63,572 nt of DNA from a bacterium (GTDB lineage: Bacteria > Babelota > Babeliae > Babelales > UASB340). Shown here piece after piece: positions 33,142 through 42,598 of this stretch (the stretch's first letter is position 1; the number at the start of each line of letters is the position of its first letter). The notes beneath the pieces are model-generated. The model was not told the DNA's origin and ran no database searches. It saw only the letters and a program-made list of their open reading frames with translations. The stretch spans positions 1-63,572 of the forward strand of contig DAOVPV010000008.1 in assembly GCA_030629005.1 (NCBI GenBank), read 5' to 3'. A program made the translations under genes and the position numbers.

Positions 33142-35157
33142 TTAATCTCGTTTTCTTGTTTCACTTATTATTTTAGACACTCTTTCTTTAACCTCTTCGT
33201 TATCAATTTCTGTTAATAAGGCTCTCAGAGTTTCAAAAACAAGCGTTTGAACATCTCTATTAATTCTCTTGGAATCGGCTAACTCTTCTAGGATTTCAAG
33301 AGCAGATACTTGAATTTCTATGTTCGTGGAACTTGCGAGCTCTTTTAGGGTTTCAAAAGTAAGTGCTAGAACTTCTCTATCAATTTCCCAGGAGCTTACT
33401 AACCGTTTTAGGATTTCAAGAGCAAATGTTTGAACTTTCCTGTCCCAGAAACGTGCAAACCTTTTTAGGGTTTCAAAGGAAAGGATTTGGGCTTCTCTGT
33501 TTTTAGATTGTGCCAACGTTTGCAGAAATTGAAAAGTGAGCTCTTGGGTATCCTCATTTCTAGACTGTGCGAGCTCACTCAGGGTTTTAAAAACATCTGT
33601 TTGAATTTCTTTATTACTATTCGTTGCTAACCGCCTTAGTGAATCAAATGTAAATTTTTTAATTTCTTTATACTCGTACTGCCCCAAGCCATGTCGTGCG
33701 AAACTACTTAGAATAGAAAATATAAGGTCTTTCAACCTGGGAGGTGTTAGAGGTGGAGGCACTAAGGTTTTTAGTATTTTTAGCGTGGCATGTCTAACAA
33801 ACCAGTCTTTAGAAAATGTTAAGTTTTCTAAAATTCTAGATATAAGACGTAGAGACACGCGCTCGCTAGGTAATAACGAGCTGAGCGTTTTAAGTACGAG
33901 AGCTAGATCATCTCTGTTTTCCGACCAGATTAACTCCCATAAACAATCAAATGTGAATTCTTGAGTATCCTTGTTTTCAGACTGTGCAAAGTTTGCCAGA
34001 GACTCAATAGCGAATTCTCGAGCTTCTGCGCTTTTAGACCGTGCTAAATCTTTCCAGAATAAACGTAAAAACCATTGAACTTTGTCATTTTCAGACTGTG
34101 CCAAAATTCTTAGTTCACTAAGTACGGAGTTTAGAGTTTCTTTGTTTTCAGACTCCACCGAACTTCTTATAGTTTTAATCGCGAACTGTCTAACAGCCGT
34201 AGCGAACTTACGAGGTATGATTTGGGTTTGTTCTAAGGTAATCAGGCTTTTAAATATAAGATTTTTAGTTTCACTGCTTTCAAGCTCAATCAGATCACTT
34301 AGATTTCTAAAGGCGAATTGCTGAACTTCTTCGTTTCTAGATTGTGCTAAAATTTCTAGTGTTTTAATCACGAGCTCTCTAGGTTCATGGCTTGCCGGGG
34401 AAACCCGAAAGCTTAGTGTTTCAAGAGCGAATCTCTGAGCTTCTGCACTTCTAGATTGTGCTAAAACCCTTAGCGTTTTAAACACGAGTTCTCTAGGCTC
34501 ACGGCTTTCCGGGCGGACCAGATTGCTTAGTGTTTCAAGAGCGAATCTCTGAGCTTCTGCGCTGCTAGATGATGCTAAAACCATTAGCGTTTTAAACACG
34601 AGTTCTCTAGATTTATTGCTTTCAGGTTTGATCAAGTTCCCAAGCGTTTTAAGCGCAGTGTCTTGAGTCTCTTTATCTACAGACTGAGCTAGAGCTTCTA
34701 GCCTTTTAAAATCTAAGTCTTCAGACTCTCTACTTTCAGGCTTTTTAGGTTGTAAACTTTTAATAGTCTGGATTGCAAAATCTTGAATTATCTCGTTACC
34801 TTTTAGCCGTGTCCAACTTCTTAGAGCAGGCAATATCCTTGTAAAGTTGTCTTCATTTGCGACAAACTTGCGAACAGCCTCAAACGCTTCTTCTCGGATA
34901 GCCGGATCAGAGCTTCTCACTACGCGCGAAAGAGATCCGTTTAAAGTTTTATTATAGGTGTATTCTTCCCGGATTGACAGTTCAGTAAATGCAGAAACAG
35001 AAGTTTGAGGATCCCTGTCTCTTGCAAGCCATTCAAGATCTTCACAGCTTTTAGCTTTTAGGTCGCTCAAAGGTCTTTTCATTGATGATACTACTGTAAT
35101 AAAGCCCAGTAGCAATACAATGGAGGCAAACGATAACCTACTAGAAAAATTCTTCAT
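33142..35157 (-). CDS. Exported HEAT/ARM-repeat protein
   Basis: 671 aa. Signal-peptide-like start SFASIVLLLGFITVVSS. The rest is an alpha-solenoid: repeats of about 36-40 residues with the pattern F-(E/K)-T-L-(R/E)-x-L-A-x-S-x-(N/S)-x-E-x-Q-x-x-A, such as ELVFKTLRVLAQSRSAEAQR. It is a different repeat from the gene at 31515, more like eukaryotic HEAT/ARM. SD AAGGAAG. It sits between two dnaK-tail fragments. Probably a protein-binding scaffold exported from the cell; the partner is unknown. Confidence 0.78.
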   Translation of the reverse strand: MKNFSSRLSFASIVLLLGFITVVSSMKRPLSDLKAKSCEDLEWLARDRDPQTSVSAFTELSIREEYTYNKTLNGSLSRVVRSSDPAIREEAFEAVRKFVANEDNFTRILPALRSWTRLKGNEIIQDFAIQTIKSLQPKKPESRESEDLDFKRLEALAQSVDKETQDTALKTLGNLIKPESNKSRELVFKTLMVLASSSSAEAQRFALETLSNLVRPESREPRELVFKTLRVLAQSRSAEAQRFALETLSFRVSPASHEPRELVIKTLEILAQSRNEEVQQFAFRNLSDLIELESSETKNLIFKSLITLEQTQIIPRKFATAVRQFAIKTIRSSVESENKETLNSVLSELRILAQSENDKVQWFLRLFWKDLARSKSAEAREFAIESLANFAQSENKDTQEFTFDCLWELIWSENRDDLALVLKTLSSLLPSERVSLRLISRILENLTFSKDWFVRHATLKILKTLVPPPLTPPRLKDLIFSILSSFARHGLGQYEYKEIKKFTFDSLRRLATNSNKEIQTDVFKTLSELAQSRNEDTQELTFQFLQTLAQSKNREAQILSFETLKRFARFWDRKVQTFALEILKRLVSSWEIDREVLALTFETLKELASSTNIEIQVSALEILEELADSKRINRDVQTLVFETLRALLTEIDNEEVKERVSKIISETRKRD

Positions 35158-35270
35158 ATAAACTTCCTTTCTTAAAAAAACATATTTTATTACAATGTGT
35201 CAATAATAGTATAGAGAATATTAAGAAATAAAATCAAGAAAATTATTAAAAACTTACACCAATCAGAATC

Positions 35271-35363
35271 CTTACAAAAAACAAAGGTACCGATCAAGAC
35301 AAACAAGCAGAAGGACAAAAAAAAGACGTTGGTCCAATCGACGTTGATTCTGAAAAAAAGTAA
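35271..35363 (+). pseudogene. dnaK 3'-end fragment, copy 2
   Basis: Thirty codons and a stop that end [14 protein letters not shown], against [14 protein letters not shown] in DnaK. The last 34 bases including the stop differ from dnaK at one position. No start codon or SD. A relic duplication of the dnaK 3' end about 4 kb away. Confidence 0.88.
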
Positions 35364-35486
35364 ATGACCTCCGAAAAGATCAATGGCTTTAAAAGAAAGG
35401 CTGCATTTCCCGCTGTTTTTTTTAACTTCGAGTTGGCGTTAATATAGGAAATTATCACCTCGCTCTAACAAAAAATCTCAAAATTG

Positions 35487-35516
35487 TTGATTTACGGTTT
35501 GTAATTTTAATATATT
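35487..35516 (+). promoter_or_regulatory. Candidate sigma-70 promoter for the LRR-BTB gene
   Basis: TTGATT (35487-35492), an 18-base spacer and TATATT (35511-35516), 46 bases before the ATG. Confidence 0.45.
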
Positions 35517-35562
35517 AGATGCTAGTACTATGATGATTATTTTTTAATACGGGGGAATTGTT

Positions 35563-37158
35563 ATGAAAAAATATATAAAAACAGGTCTTTTTTTATACCT
35601 AATATTACAAATGCAGCCAGCATTTAACGCGTCTCGCATGCCTCGTCGCATGTCTCTAGAGCGTGGAATTAGGATGCTGGATACGAATGATGAAACTCTT
35701 ACTGCTCTTAGCCTGTTCCTCGGCGAAGCGGGATCTACACCTATAAACAAAAAGAACCTAACTGAAGCATTAAAAAAGAACTCCTTTCTTAAAACCTTTA
35801 TCTTGAGAGGCGGTAAAGCGGGCCATCAATTGATAAGTTCAATAGCTGAAGCCCTACCTGAAAACACTTCTCTTGAAACTCTTGACTTAAGCAATGTTTT
35901 TCCAAGTGTTGTGCTTCAGATTCGGTTCCTAGATCAGTTACAAGCTGATGCATTAATGTCAAGCCCCTCTCTTAAAACTCTTAAGTTGAGTAACAACGAA
36001 ATAGGCCCTAACGGCGCACGGAATCTAGCTGATGCATTACTGACAAATACAATTCTTGAAACTCTTAACTTGAGTGACAACGAAATAGGTAGTATTTACC
36101 CAGGGACAACAAGCGTTGGGATAAACGCAATCGCTGTTGCATTAGAAGCAAATAGAACGCTTAAAACTCTTGACTTGGGCAACAACGAAATAGGCCCTGA
36201 TGATATACAAATACTAGCTGATGGATTAGGGGAAAATAGAACTTCTATTACTGGATTAGAGAAAAATAGAACTCTTACTACTCTTAACTTGAGAAACAAC
36301 CCGGGAACAACAAACACACGGGCAATGGCACAGATAGAATTATATCTTACAAGAAATTCTAGGCTTGCAAAGCTAGGATCAGACTATTTAAAAGCATTTG
36401 AAGAAAAAATAGGTGCGGATACTAAACTAAAGAATATAAATTTTAATGAAAATTTTGTAAAAACAAGGCTGAATATTAGCACAATAGACATCCTTGACGA
36501 ATTAAGTTTCAAAGATCTCGAACTTCTTTTGAAATGGGCGTATACAGATATATATTGGCTGCTTGAAGATGAAGAAGAAAAAATAACCGAAATAAAAGAA
36601 AGTCTGAGTTTTCAACCAATAGAATTAGAAGAAGCCTTAAGACGTATGAATGTTGTGGAATTTACACGTGAAATTACAACAGAAGAAAACAAAAAAGAGT
36701 TTGTACCAATAGGCATAAGTATCAACAAATTTGTTTTAGAAGTACGTTCAGGTTTATTTAGAGAATATTTTGCAAACTTTCCTGACGAAAATACAATCCC
36801 GGAAACTTCTGGCCTTTCAGAAGAGGCATTACGTATAATTTTGGGGTTCATGTATACAGACAGATTAGAATTTCCAGAGGACTCACGCACTAGCCTTGAA
36901 TATATAAAAGAAATAATCCGTTTAAATGCAATAGACTGGTTCCAATTCAGCAAAAAAGCAAGTCGGAGTTTCGGCGGACAACTAAATCAATATATAGAAG
37001 CTCAAGGTGAACTTTTTGAAAAAGAAGTAGATGAATATATAGATCAATTAGAACTAGAGAAAACTAGACGAGAAGAAGAAGCTCTCCGTCGAGAAGAAGA
37101 AAGACTTATGCCAATAGAAGACATAAATGTAAAAGAAATTAAAATCATCGAAGAATGA
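35563..37158 (+). CDS. Exported leucine-rich-repeat protein with BTB/POZ-like domain
   Basis: 531 aa. Signal peptide KTGLFLYLILQMQPAFNAS. About residues 45-260 are ribonuclease-inhibitor-type LRRs (LKTLKLSNNEIGPNGARNLA, LETLNLSDNEIG, LKTLDLGNNEIGPDDIQILA). About residues 375-460 look like a BTB/POZ domain: GISINKFVLEVRSGLFREYF, then LSEEALRIILGFMYTDRLEF. The C-terminus is a charged coiled coil (RREEEALRREEERLM). BTB domains are chiefly eukaryotic adaptors for Cullin-3 ubiquitin ligases, so an exported BTB-LRR protein suggests a host-directed effector. SD GGGGG. BTB call from pattern only. Confidence 0.78.
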   Translation: MKKYIKTGLFLYLILQMQPAFNASRMPRRMSLERGIRMLDTNDETLTALSLFLGEAGSTPINKKNLTEALKKNSFLKTFILRGGKAGHQLISSIAEALPENTSLETLDLSNVFPSVVLQIRFLDQLQADALMSSPSLKTLKLSNNEIGPNGARNLADALLTNTILETLNLSDNEIGSIYPGTTSVGINAIAVALEANRTLKTLDLGNNEIGPDDIQILADGLGENRTSITGLEKNRTLTTLNLRNNPGTTNTRAMAQIELYLTRNSRLAKLGSDYLKAFEEKIGADTKLKNINFNENFVKTRLNISTIDILDELSFKDLELLLKWAYTDIYWLLEDEEEKITEIKESLSFQPIELEEALRRMNVVEFTREITTEENKKEFVPIGISINKFVLEVRSGLFREYFANFPDENTIPETSGLSEEALRIILGFMYTDRLEFPEDSRTSLEYIKEIIRLNAIDWFQFSKKASRSFGGQLNQYIEAQGELFEKEVDEYIDQLELEKTRREEEALRREEERLMPIEDINVKEIKIIEE

Positions 37159-37163
37159 ATACT

Positions 37164-37183
37164 CCTCGCAGCAAGCTGCGGGG
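37164..37183 (+). terminator. Hairpin after the LRR-BTB gene
   Basis: CCTCGCAG and CTGCGGGG pair (one T/G) around CAAG, a few bases after the stop. No long T run, so a weak or dependent terminator. Confidence 0.5.
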
Positions 37184-37307
37184 AATTTAACCCAAAGAGA
37201 TTAAAAAAACAACAAAAATAAAAATTTCTTTTTCAACAAAACTTGTTTCATATCAATCCTGCTAAATACCTTATTAGTGAAAAAGAATTTTTTAAGCCCT
37301 TCTATTA

Positions 37308-39416
37308 TTACCCTATCCCTAAATCTTTTAAAAATGCTTCCTGATTAGGCTCACGACCCAAGAAGTTTTTAAGCATAATGTCTGGATCAACACTTCCCCC
37401 TTTGCTCAAAACAAGACCAACCAAATTCTGTCCTGCTTGAGAATTCAAAAGCCCTTGCTCTTTTACTTTATAAAACATATCAAGAGCAAAAACCTTTGAC
37501 CACATGTAGCCATAATACTTTGCGCCATACCCAACCAAATGACCAAATGCAGCATAAAAATGAGCCTCTGGTTCGAAACGGACAGGAGTTAAATACTTTT
37601 CCCAAAGATCTTCTTGTATTTTATCCAAATCCTTATTTTCACCAGAACTAAAATAGCTTAAAGAAATTAGAGAAAGCACGCTCTGCCTTGTAACAAAATA
37701 ACCTGTATCAAACTTCTTTAGTTCTATTTTTTTATCAATAATATCATCCGGCAAACTTTCTCCTGTTTTATAATGCGAACTTACCATCTTTAAAATATCT
37801 TTATCCCAAAGCCATTCTTCAAACATTTGTGATGGCATTTCTACAAAATCTCTTTTCACATTTGTACCAGAAAAACCTGCCATTTCAGTTTTTCCCAAAA
37901 GGCCGTGCATAGCGTGTCCAAATTCATGAAAAAATGTTTCTACATCATTATGTTTTAATAACGCAGGTCTATCTTTTGTAGCTTTAGGAAAATTTGCAAT
38001 AACCATGATTACGGCAGGAATATCTTTATCTTTATATTTATATGTTGGAATGGCATCTATCATACAAGCATGAGAATATTTATTTTCTCTTGGATAAAGA
38101 TCTAGTAACAAAATCCCTTTTAAGTTTTTGCCATCTTTATCATAAACTTTCGCTACTTTAACATCTTCATCCCATAAACCATCTAAGTTTACTATTTCAA
38201 ATTTTAGAGATAAAAATTTCTGATAAATTTCAAATATTTTATCTATCGTATTATCAACAGGAAAATATTCCGCAATCTTTCTCTCATCTATATTAAAATG
38301 TTTTTTCTTGTAACTTTCTAATACAAACTTATAATCCCAATTATTCATTTTGCCATTAGAATCTAAAGTAACGCCTTCCGGCAAACTTTCTTTAAGTAAC
38401 TCAAACTCTTTATTCATTTTAATTATTGTCTTTGATGCTAAATCCTGTAAAAAAATATCTGATCTTTTTGTATTTTTAACCATCTGTGAATCTAAATCTA
38501 ATGCAGCATAGCTTTTAAAACCAAGTAATTTGGCTAATTTATCCCTCTTATTAATTATAATATTTAAAACATCTATATTCTTGGGATAAGCTCGATTCAT
38601 AAATAAAAAATAAAATCTTTTTCGAACATCTTGATTACTGCAATTTTGCATTACACCAAAATAAGTTGGATAATCACATTTTAAAATTATTTTTCCATCT
38701 TCAGTCTTACTCAAACCATTTATAAAATCTTGCTCCAAGCCTGTAAGATCTTTTTCATCTACAGTTATAGAACTTTTATCTGTATTTATATTTTTATCAA
38801 ACTCAAGCCCTGCCTGAGATATCTTTTTCTTTAATTCTTTAACTTTTAAAAATTCATCTTCAGGTAATTCAAAGCCATTACGTTTAAAATCTTTCAAAGA
38901 TTCTTCAATAAAATATTTTTCTTCTTCGTTCAAACTTTCGGTTTTTCCACAATTATCCAAATAATCTTTAAAAGCTAAATAAATCTTTTTATTAAAAAAA
39001 GTTTCTACTGCAAACTGACTTAATTCTAAAGCAGCATCATGACAACGTTCTCTAAGATCATTATCTGGACAAACAAGTTCAAAAATACTAAAAGAACTGG
39101 AAGCAACAGAGAATTTATTTTCTAAATCATCCAAAGCCCGTACAGTGTTATCAAAGGTCCTTTGTTTCGGCAAAAGATTAAAAATTTCATCTAAACCATC
39201 GACGGCTATTTTTTTACAATACTCAACTCGATTTTCTACATCTTGAATAGTCTTTGGAAAAAGTAATTTTATTTCATCTAAATTATCAAATTTTCCCGAT
39301 ATAATCTTTTCAAATTTCCGCATACTTATAACCTTTTCTGGTGTATTTAAAATCTTGCAACCAAATAAACTAAACACCATTAAAAATAGCACTGACAAAT
39401 TACCCAAAAATTTCAT
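37308..39416 (-). CDS. M3-family oligopeptidase, predicted lipoprotein
   Basis: 702 aa. Zinc motif HEFGH at 497-501, inside FFHEFGHAMHGLL, identifies thimet-oligopeptidase/Dcp-type M3 enzymes, which cut short peptides. The N-terminus has a lipobox (MVFSLFGC, Cys about 20), so the enzyme is probably anchored outside the inner membrane, unlike cytoplasmic OpdA. The C-terminal segment (YYGYMWSKVFALDMF) is typical of the family. SD GGAGA. A peptide-scavenging role would suit a host-dependent cell. Confidence 0.9.
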   Translation of the reverse strand: MKFLGNLSVLFLMVFSLFGCKILNTPEKVISMRKFEKIISGKFDNLDEIKLLFPKTIQDVENRVEYCKKIAVDGLDEIFNLLPKQRTFDNTVRALDDLENKFSVASSSFSIFELVCPDNDLRERCHDAALELSQFAVETFFNKKIYLAFKDYLDNCGKTESLNEEEKYFIEESLKDFKRNGFELPEDEFLKVKELKKKISQAGLEFDKNINTDKSSITVDEKDLTGLEQDFINGLSKTEDGKIILKCDYPTYFGVMQNCSNQDVRKRFYFLFMNRAYPKNIDVLNIIINKRDKLAKLLGFKSYAALDLDSQMVKNTKRSDIFLQDLASKTIIKMNKEFELLKESLPEGVTLDSNGKMNNWDYKFVLESYKKKHFNIDERKIAEYFPVDNTIDKIFEIYQKFLSLKFEIVNLDGLWDEDVKVAKVYDKDGKNLKGILLLDLYPRENKYSHACMIDAIPTYKYKDKDIPAVIMVIANFPKATKDRPALLKHNDVETFFHEFGHAMHGLLGKTEMAGFSGTNVKRDFVEMPSQMFEEWLWDKDILKMVSSHYKTGESLPDDIIDKKIELKKFDTGYFVTRQSVLSLISLSYFSSGENKDLDKIQEDLWEKYLTPVRFEPEAHFYAAFGHLVGYGAKYYGYMWSKVFALDMFYKVKEQGLLNSQAGQNLVGLVLSKGGSVDPDIMLKNFLGREPNQEAFLKDLGIG

Positions 39417-39451
39417 CCGTTCTCCAAAATATTACAAGCCACTAACTTTAT

Positions 39452-39473
39452 ATCGAAAGAAACATTCAATATT
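39452..39473 (+). repeat. Dispersed palindromic element, upstream of the M3 peptidase
   Basis: ATCGAAAGA then AACATTCAATATT; arms partly diverged. It is antisense to the gene, 36 bases before its start. Confidence 0.75.
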
Positions 39474-39515
39474 ATAGCTTATAATATTTTAATTTTATTT
39501 AAAAAACAACAAATA

Positions 39516-39710
39516 TTAATTGTTAAAAACAGAAACTAATGCAAAAAAACCGGCAATACCAATAATAATATAAAGATATTTATCCCACGTTTGCTTTCCA
39601 ATCGAATCACAAAAATATTCGACTAAATTAAAATTGAATATCGCCAAGAGGCCCCAATTTACTGCACCCAATGCTGCAACAAAATTTAAAACTTTCAGAA
39701 TCATATTCAT
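39516..39710 (-). CDS. DUF378-family small membrane protein
   Basis: 64 aa, two membrane helices. FVAALGAVNWGLLAIFNFNL matches the ALNWGL-type motif of DUF378 (YuzA), followed by YIIIGIAGFFAL. SD AAGGGGAA. The function of this family is not known. Confidence 0.82.
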   Translation of the reverse strand: MNMILKVLNFVAALGAVNWGLLAIFNFNLVEYFCDSIGKQTWDKYLYIIIGIAGFFALVSVFNN

Positions 39711-39752
39711 AATAAAATTCCCCTTTTCAGAAAAAACATATAAATTTTATTT

Positions 39753-40460
39753 TTAAATAAGAGTCAATAGCTCTTTAAGTTTTCTTGTATCTGTAGAATT
39801 ATTAATTGCAAATTTAACCGATTGCTCAAAAAACAATTCTACCCTTTGTGGCAATCTTTCTAATTTATTCAATGTTTTTTTCAAATAAGCTTCATCTAAC
39901 TCATTTAAATCTTTTATCGACAAAGATTTAGCCTTATTCAAAAAAGAAAATTTAGCTTTCTCTAAATCTTTGGATGTAGAAAACGTATCAGCAGAAAATA
40001 CATAATAGTTTTGTAAATTATAACGCTCCAATTTATCAAAAGAAGATTCTACAGAGTCTGCGTGCAACACGATCAATCTTTTTAAGGCTTGCACCCGCAA
40101 GTCCCGGGCTTTTTTTTGAGTATCCCGTTCTTTTATCGCCGCCTCTTCTCTTCGTTTTATTTCAACTTCTTCTAACTTACGCTGCTCTTCTTTTTGCTTA
40201 ATTTCTAACTCTTCTTTTTCTGCTAACAGCATTTCCTGAAAATAAGAATCTTTATCTATATTGCTACCATTTACATTCCACTCTTCTACCAAATCACCAT
40301 TAATGTTTTGATGTTTTTCTGTAAAAACAGATGGCCCGGAACGCAATTCAAACTTAGTTTGTTTTATGCTAGAAAAACCTTCTACCAAAATTTCTTTAGA
40401 ATTTAAAATATTAAATAAAAGCAAAATACTAAAAATGAATTTAAAGGCCCTAGTCTTCAT
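39753..40460 (-). CDS. Exported coiled-coil protein, hypothetical
   Basis: 235 aa. Signal peptide KFIFSILLLFNILNS, then a long charged coiled coil around 85-135 (EEKEELEIKQKEEQRKLEEV), then a helical C-terminus. No family recognised. SD AGGAT. The dispersed palindrome lies 40 bases upstream. Confidence 0.68.
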   Translation of the reverse strand: MKTRAFKFIFSILLLFNILNSKEILVEGFSSIKQTKFELRSGPSVFTEKHQNINGDLVEEWNVNGSNIDKDSYFQEMLLAEKEELEIKQKEEQRKLEEVEIKRREEAAIKERDTQKKARDLRVQALKRLIVLHADSVESSFDKLERYNLQNYYVFSADTFSTSKDLEKAKFSFLNKAKSLSIKDLNELDEAYLKKTLNKLERLPQRVELFFEQSVKFAINNSTDTRKLKELLTLI

Positions 40461-40499
40461 ACAAATCCTATTCCAAAATAATATTAATTATATTTATAA

Positions 40500-40522
40500 A
40501 ATCGGAAGAAACATTTAATGTT
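40500..40522 (+). repeat. Dispersed palindromic element, perfect copy
   Basis: AATCGGAAGA then AACATTTAATGTT, exact consensus, 40 bases upstream of and antisense to the gene at 39753-40460. Confidence 0.9.
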
Positions 40523-40546
40523 CATAATTAGATACTATTTTAATAT

Positions 40547-40583
40547 AAAAAAAAAGTCGAGTCATATCGACTCGACTTTTTTT
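40547..40583 (-). terminator. Bidirectional intrinsic terminator
   Basis: GTCGAGTC (40556-40563) pairs with GACTCGAC (40569-40576), flanked by A9 and T7. Ends the gene at 40635 on the minus strand. Confidence 0.9.
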
Positions 40584-40634
40584 ATAATTTTATTTATAAA
40601 CTTTACGTCTTAATGTAAATTTATTTTTTACTTA

Positions 40635-41504
40635 TTAATCCTGCCTCATTGCTTCTAAATTACCAATTACCCTACTTGCAGCTTCTTGCAACTCAGAATC
40701 TTCTGTCTGAGTAAGTGCAAAACCTAAAAACGCTCTAAATTTATCCCATCCAATAAAATTTTCAATAACATCATATCCTATTGCTCCAAGATCAACTAAT
40801 ATAATAACCGCAGCTGCATATGGATTAGCTCTCAACGAATATTTTGTTGAAATAATAACAAGAGAAATTATAGTTGTAAGCGACACATATAAAACTCTAT
40901 TTGCTATATCCAATGTACGTCTAGCCCCACGATTTATTCTAGAAACAGCATTTTGCGCAGCATTATTTATTGCAAAAACAGTTTGTATCGCAGTTTCAAC
41001 ATCTTGTGTAGACACTTCTTCCGTATCACTAGAGTCTACAGTAGAGTCATCATCCAAATATACTTCGCCGCCTAAAGACTCTGATCCTGAACTTTCTTCA
41101 CCACTAGATAACACATTGTCCACCCCAGCAATATTCAAAGTTCGCCCAACAGCTTCAATCGCCGGAACTGCCACCTCTATAACAGCTTCAGGAGTTGCCG
41201 CAACCTCAATCTGTCTTACAGCAGTTTGTTCAATTATAGCTAAAATATCAGTTACACTAACATATTGTCCACGAGCATTTTTAACCCTAAATAAAACATC
41301 ACCAGAGCCTGATAAACCATAACCTTTAAATTTTTTCTGAGGAATTATTTTTAAGCCAAAAGCATCAAGCATATCTGCAGTAACAACTGCTACACGTTCC
41401 CCTCGATAATATAACTGATCACCCTTTATCATCGAATTTAAATCAACATTAAAAATTCCAGCAAAAAGCGTTGCTGACAACATAATTTTATTTAAAAGTT
41501 TCAT
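40635..41504 (-). CDS. Exported/membrane hypothetical protein
   Basis: 289 aa from the ATG at 41504, chosen because GGAGG lies five bases before it; an ATG at 41516 is also in frame but the SD would fall inside. Signal peptide KIMLSATLFAGIFNV. A small N-terminal domain (GDQLYYRGERVAVV), an acidic stretch near 140-170 (SSGEESSGSESLGG), and two hydrophobic helices near 205-245. No family recognised. Confidence 0.65.
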   Translation of the reverse strand: MKLLNKIMLSATLFAGIFNVDLNSMIKGDQLYYRGERVAVVTADMLDAFGLKIIPQKKFKGYGLSGSGDVLFRVKNARGQYVSVTDILAIIEQTAVRQIEVAATPEAVIEVAVPAIEAVGRTLNIAGVDNVLSSGEESSGSESLGGEVYLDDDSTVDSSDTEEVSTQDVETAIQTVFAINNAAQNAVSRINRGARRTLDIANRVLYVSLTTIISLVIISTKYSLRANPYAAAVIILVDLGAIGYDVIENFIGWDKFRAFLGFALTQTEDSELQEAASRVIGNLEAMRQD

Positions 41505-41516
41505 AACAACCTCCAT

Positions 41517-41911
41517 AAAACTTTACTTGACTGACAAAACATAAATACAACATAGTATTTATATAACTTTTTTATAACCTCACATTTCCCATATCTAAAG
41601 TGACTTTGAATCACTTTCAATAATCATTTTAAAAGATATTTATAGATATAAAAAACGCATTTTATTCTACTTTTTTTTGATGTAAAACAACCTTTTTGGA
41701 TTGTTTTTTTACTTAGCAAATTAAAAAATATCATTTTTTATCAAAATAAGCATGGTTTTCATTTCAAATAAACATCTTGTCCCACCAATAACCGTTTTAT
41801 TTTTACTACCTGCAAACAACTGCCTTTTGCACACTTTTATTCATTTTTATTAAATAAAGCACACTTTTAAAGAAAATACGAGTTAGAAACCAAATTTTAA
41901 GATATTAAATT
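41517..41911. other. AT-rich intergenic region with small hairpins
   Basis: No gene. AAAGTGA/TCACTTT (41597-41617) and a T-rich hairpin near 41682-41712 are present. Nothing identifiable as an RNA gene. Confidence 0.55.
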
Positions 41912-42514
41912 TTAGAATAATGCCAACTTTTCTTCAATTTCTTTAAAGTTGGCTTTTTCATGATCCGATAATAAAACTAATGAATTTTTATTCAAATTCA
42001 ACAATTTATTCTCGATAACAACCGATTTTGGACGAATTAATAGAAAAATCGGAAATTTATCAAAAAACTGAATTTCTTCAAATTTCATAAACATTTCAAG
42101 CAACAAATATAGTTCACTAGCAACCAACTTATTTATAGATAAAAAATTAAATTTATTAGTAAATTCTAACGCTAAATTCTGAAAGTTAATTTTATATGTA
42201 TTATTTCCTGAATAAATATTTAGAATAACAGGCAAATCCTTCTTTGTCGTAAAGTATAAAAACTCAGGAACATTCTTAATATAAAAAACATTAGAAACAG
42301 AACCGTCTTCTCCTCTTTCTCGCAATAACTTAATTTTAGAACTATTAGATCTAACATTATTTGTAAGAATAGAACGTTGACCAGGGTTTGCAAGAGAACC
42401 AAGCCCTGCTTGCTTATAACTATCAACAAATAAATTAAATTCTTTAGGCTGATAAGAATTAAGATTAAAAAAAACTAAACCAATTAACTCTAAAAAAATA
42501 ATTAATTTTTTCAT
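41912..42514 (-). CDS. Exported hypothetical protein
   Basis: 200 aa from the ATG at 42514 with SD AGGGGGA (a TTG two codons earlier is in frame). Signal peptide KKLIIFLELIGLVFFNLNS. The rest is mixed alpha/beta without a motif I know. It has no paralogue in the window. Confidence 0.65.
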   Translation of the reverse strand: MKKLIIFLELIGLVFFNLNSYQPKEFNLFVDSYKQAGLGSLANPGQRSILTNNVRSNSSKIKLLRERGEDGSVSNVFYIKNVPEFLYFTTKKDLPVILNIYSGNNTYKINFQNLALEFTNKFNFLSINKLVASELYLLLEMFMKFEEIQFFDKFPIFLLIRPKSVVIENKLLNLNKNSLVLLSDHEKANFKEIEEKLALF

Positions 42515-42598
42515 CCCCAAATCCCCCTAATTATTTTACGCTAATATCCCCATATGCTCATGTTAGTTTACAAAATAAATTCAAGGGATAGCAATAAT

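Larger units (their letters stand above)
35158..35562. other. Intergenic region with dnaK-tail fragment and a promoter
   Basis: Holds the dnaK fragment (35271-35363) and the promoter candidate (35487-35516) of the LRR-BTB gene. The divergent gene at 33142-35157 must also start transcription here. Confidence 0.6.

Noticed and set aside
41517-41911. Small RNA gene (RNase P, SRP or tmRNA)
   Set aside because: None of the conserved motifs of these RNAs is present; only AT-rich sequence and short hairpins.
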